A stretch of 5,488 nt of DNA from an uncultured Acidobacteriota bacterium. Its GTDB lineage: Bacteria > Acidobacteriota > Blastocatellia > Pyrinomonadales > Pyrinomonadaceae. The notes under the pieces were generated by a model that was given only the letters and a program-made list of their open reading frames with translations, did no database searches and was not told the DNA's origin. Position 1 is the stretch's first letter. Each line of letters starts with the position of its first letter. Below, piece after piece: positions 5,379-5,488 of this stretch. The DNA is taken from the NCBI GenBank assembly GCA_902826385.1, contig CADEEU010000249.1:1-5488 (forward strand). Direction: 5' to 3'. Position numbers and translations under genes: made by a program.

Positions 5379-5488
5379 TCACTCGCGCGCGCAAGAGACG
5401 GGCTATTGCTGCTCAGGATAATCGGTCGGGTGCTGCGAGTTTCGGATCCCGGAAATCGCGCCTCACCGCGATCGCAAAAGGTGCTTGC

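Larger units (their letters stand above)
5055..5488. other. Unassigned region, possibly a gene remnant or dispersed repeat
   Basis: No gene can be assigned with confidence in these 434 bases. The first part (to about 5190) is AT-rich, and the rest is clearly richer in GC. No good terminator follows the lipoprotein stop; only a weak AT-rich inverted pair (ACTTTT at 5054-5059, AAAAGT at 5074-5079) is present. An extended -10-like TGCTACACT lies at 5083-5091 without a -35 element. One plus-strand frame is open from 5154 to the right edge, but its first ATG is only at 5346. Minus-strand open frames are described separately. I see no tRNA, rRNA or recognisable structured RNA. Confidence 0.4.

Noticed and set aside
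1..5488. CRISPR array, tRNA or rRNA gene, insertion sequence, phage or defence system
   Set aside because: No regularly spaced repeats, cloverleaf sequences, transposase motifs, terminal inverted repeats or defence-gene motifs were seen on either strand.

Overview
The window is about half GC with dense, orderly chromosomal gene content. It reads as housekeeping and envelope DNA rather than a mobile or phage region. The best guess for the source is an Acidobacteriota-type soil or environmental bacterium, possibly the Blastocatellia/Pyrinomonadaceae side. This rests on the Asn/Thr/Ala-rich lipoprotein linker, the weak or absent Shine-Dalgarno sites and the general gene style. It is an inference, because no 16S or other taxonomic marker is present.

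Layout. Positions 1-2317, minus strand, hold a tight three-gene block transcribed right to left: glmM (phosphoglucosamine mutase), a small antibiotic-biosynthesis-monooxygenase (ABM)-like dimeric alpha/beta-barrel protein, and aroB (3-dehydroquinate synthase), which runs off the left edge. The glmM stop abuts the next ATG directly, and the next junction is a 4-base ATGA overlap, so the three are almost certainly one translationally coupled operon. A 218-base divergent intergenic region (2318-2535) separates this operon from a plus-strand secreted lytic transglycosylase (2536-3822). A strong hairpin at 3884-3911 serves as a bidirectional terminator between that gene and a convergent minus-strand CYTH-domain protein (3923-4492). 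The CYTH gene is divergent from a plus-strand lipoprotein with an NTF2-like tail (4539-5054). The two share a 46-base gap in which their predicted -10 elements overlap. The last 434 bases (5055-5488) contain no gene I can assign. They hold opposing open frames and a small inverted repeat, and may be gene remnants or a dispersed repeat.

How the genes relate. GlmM makes glucosamine-1-phosphate for UDP-GlcNAc and so feeds peptidoglycan synthesis. The divergent lytic transglycosylase cuts peptidoglycan, so the 2318-2535 region separates a wall-building gene from a wall-cleaving one. AroB belongs to the shikimate pathway and has no direct metabolic link to GlmM. I see no convincing new multi-gene system. 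The items most worth a second look are the CYTH protein that lacks several canonical tunnel residues, the variant transglycosylase active-site motif, the overlapping divergent promoters and the unexplained right-hand end.
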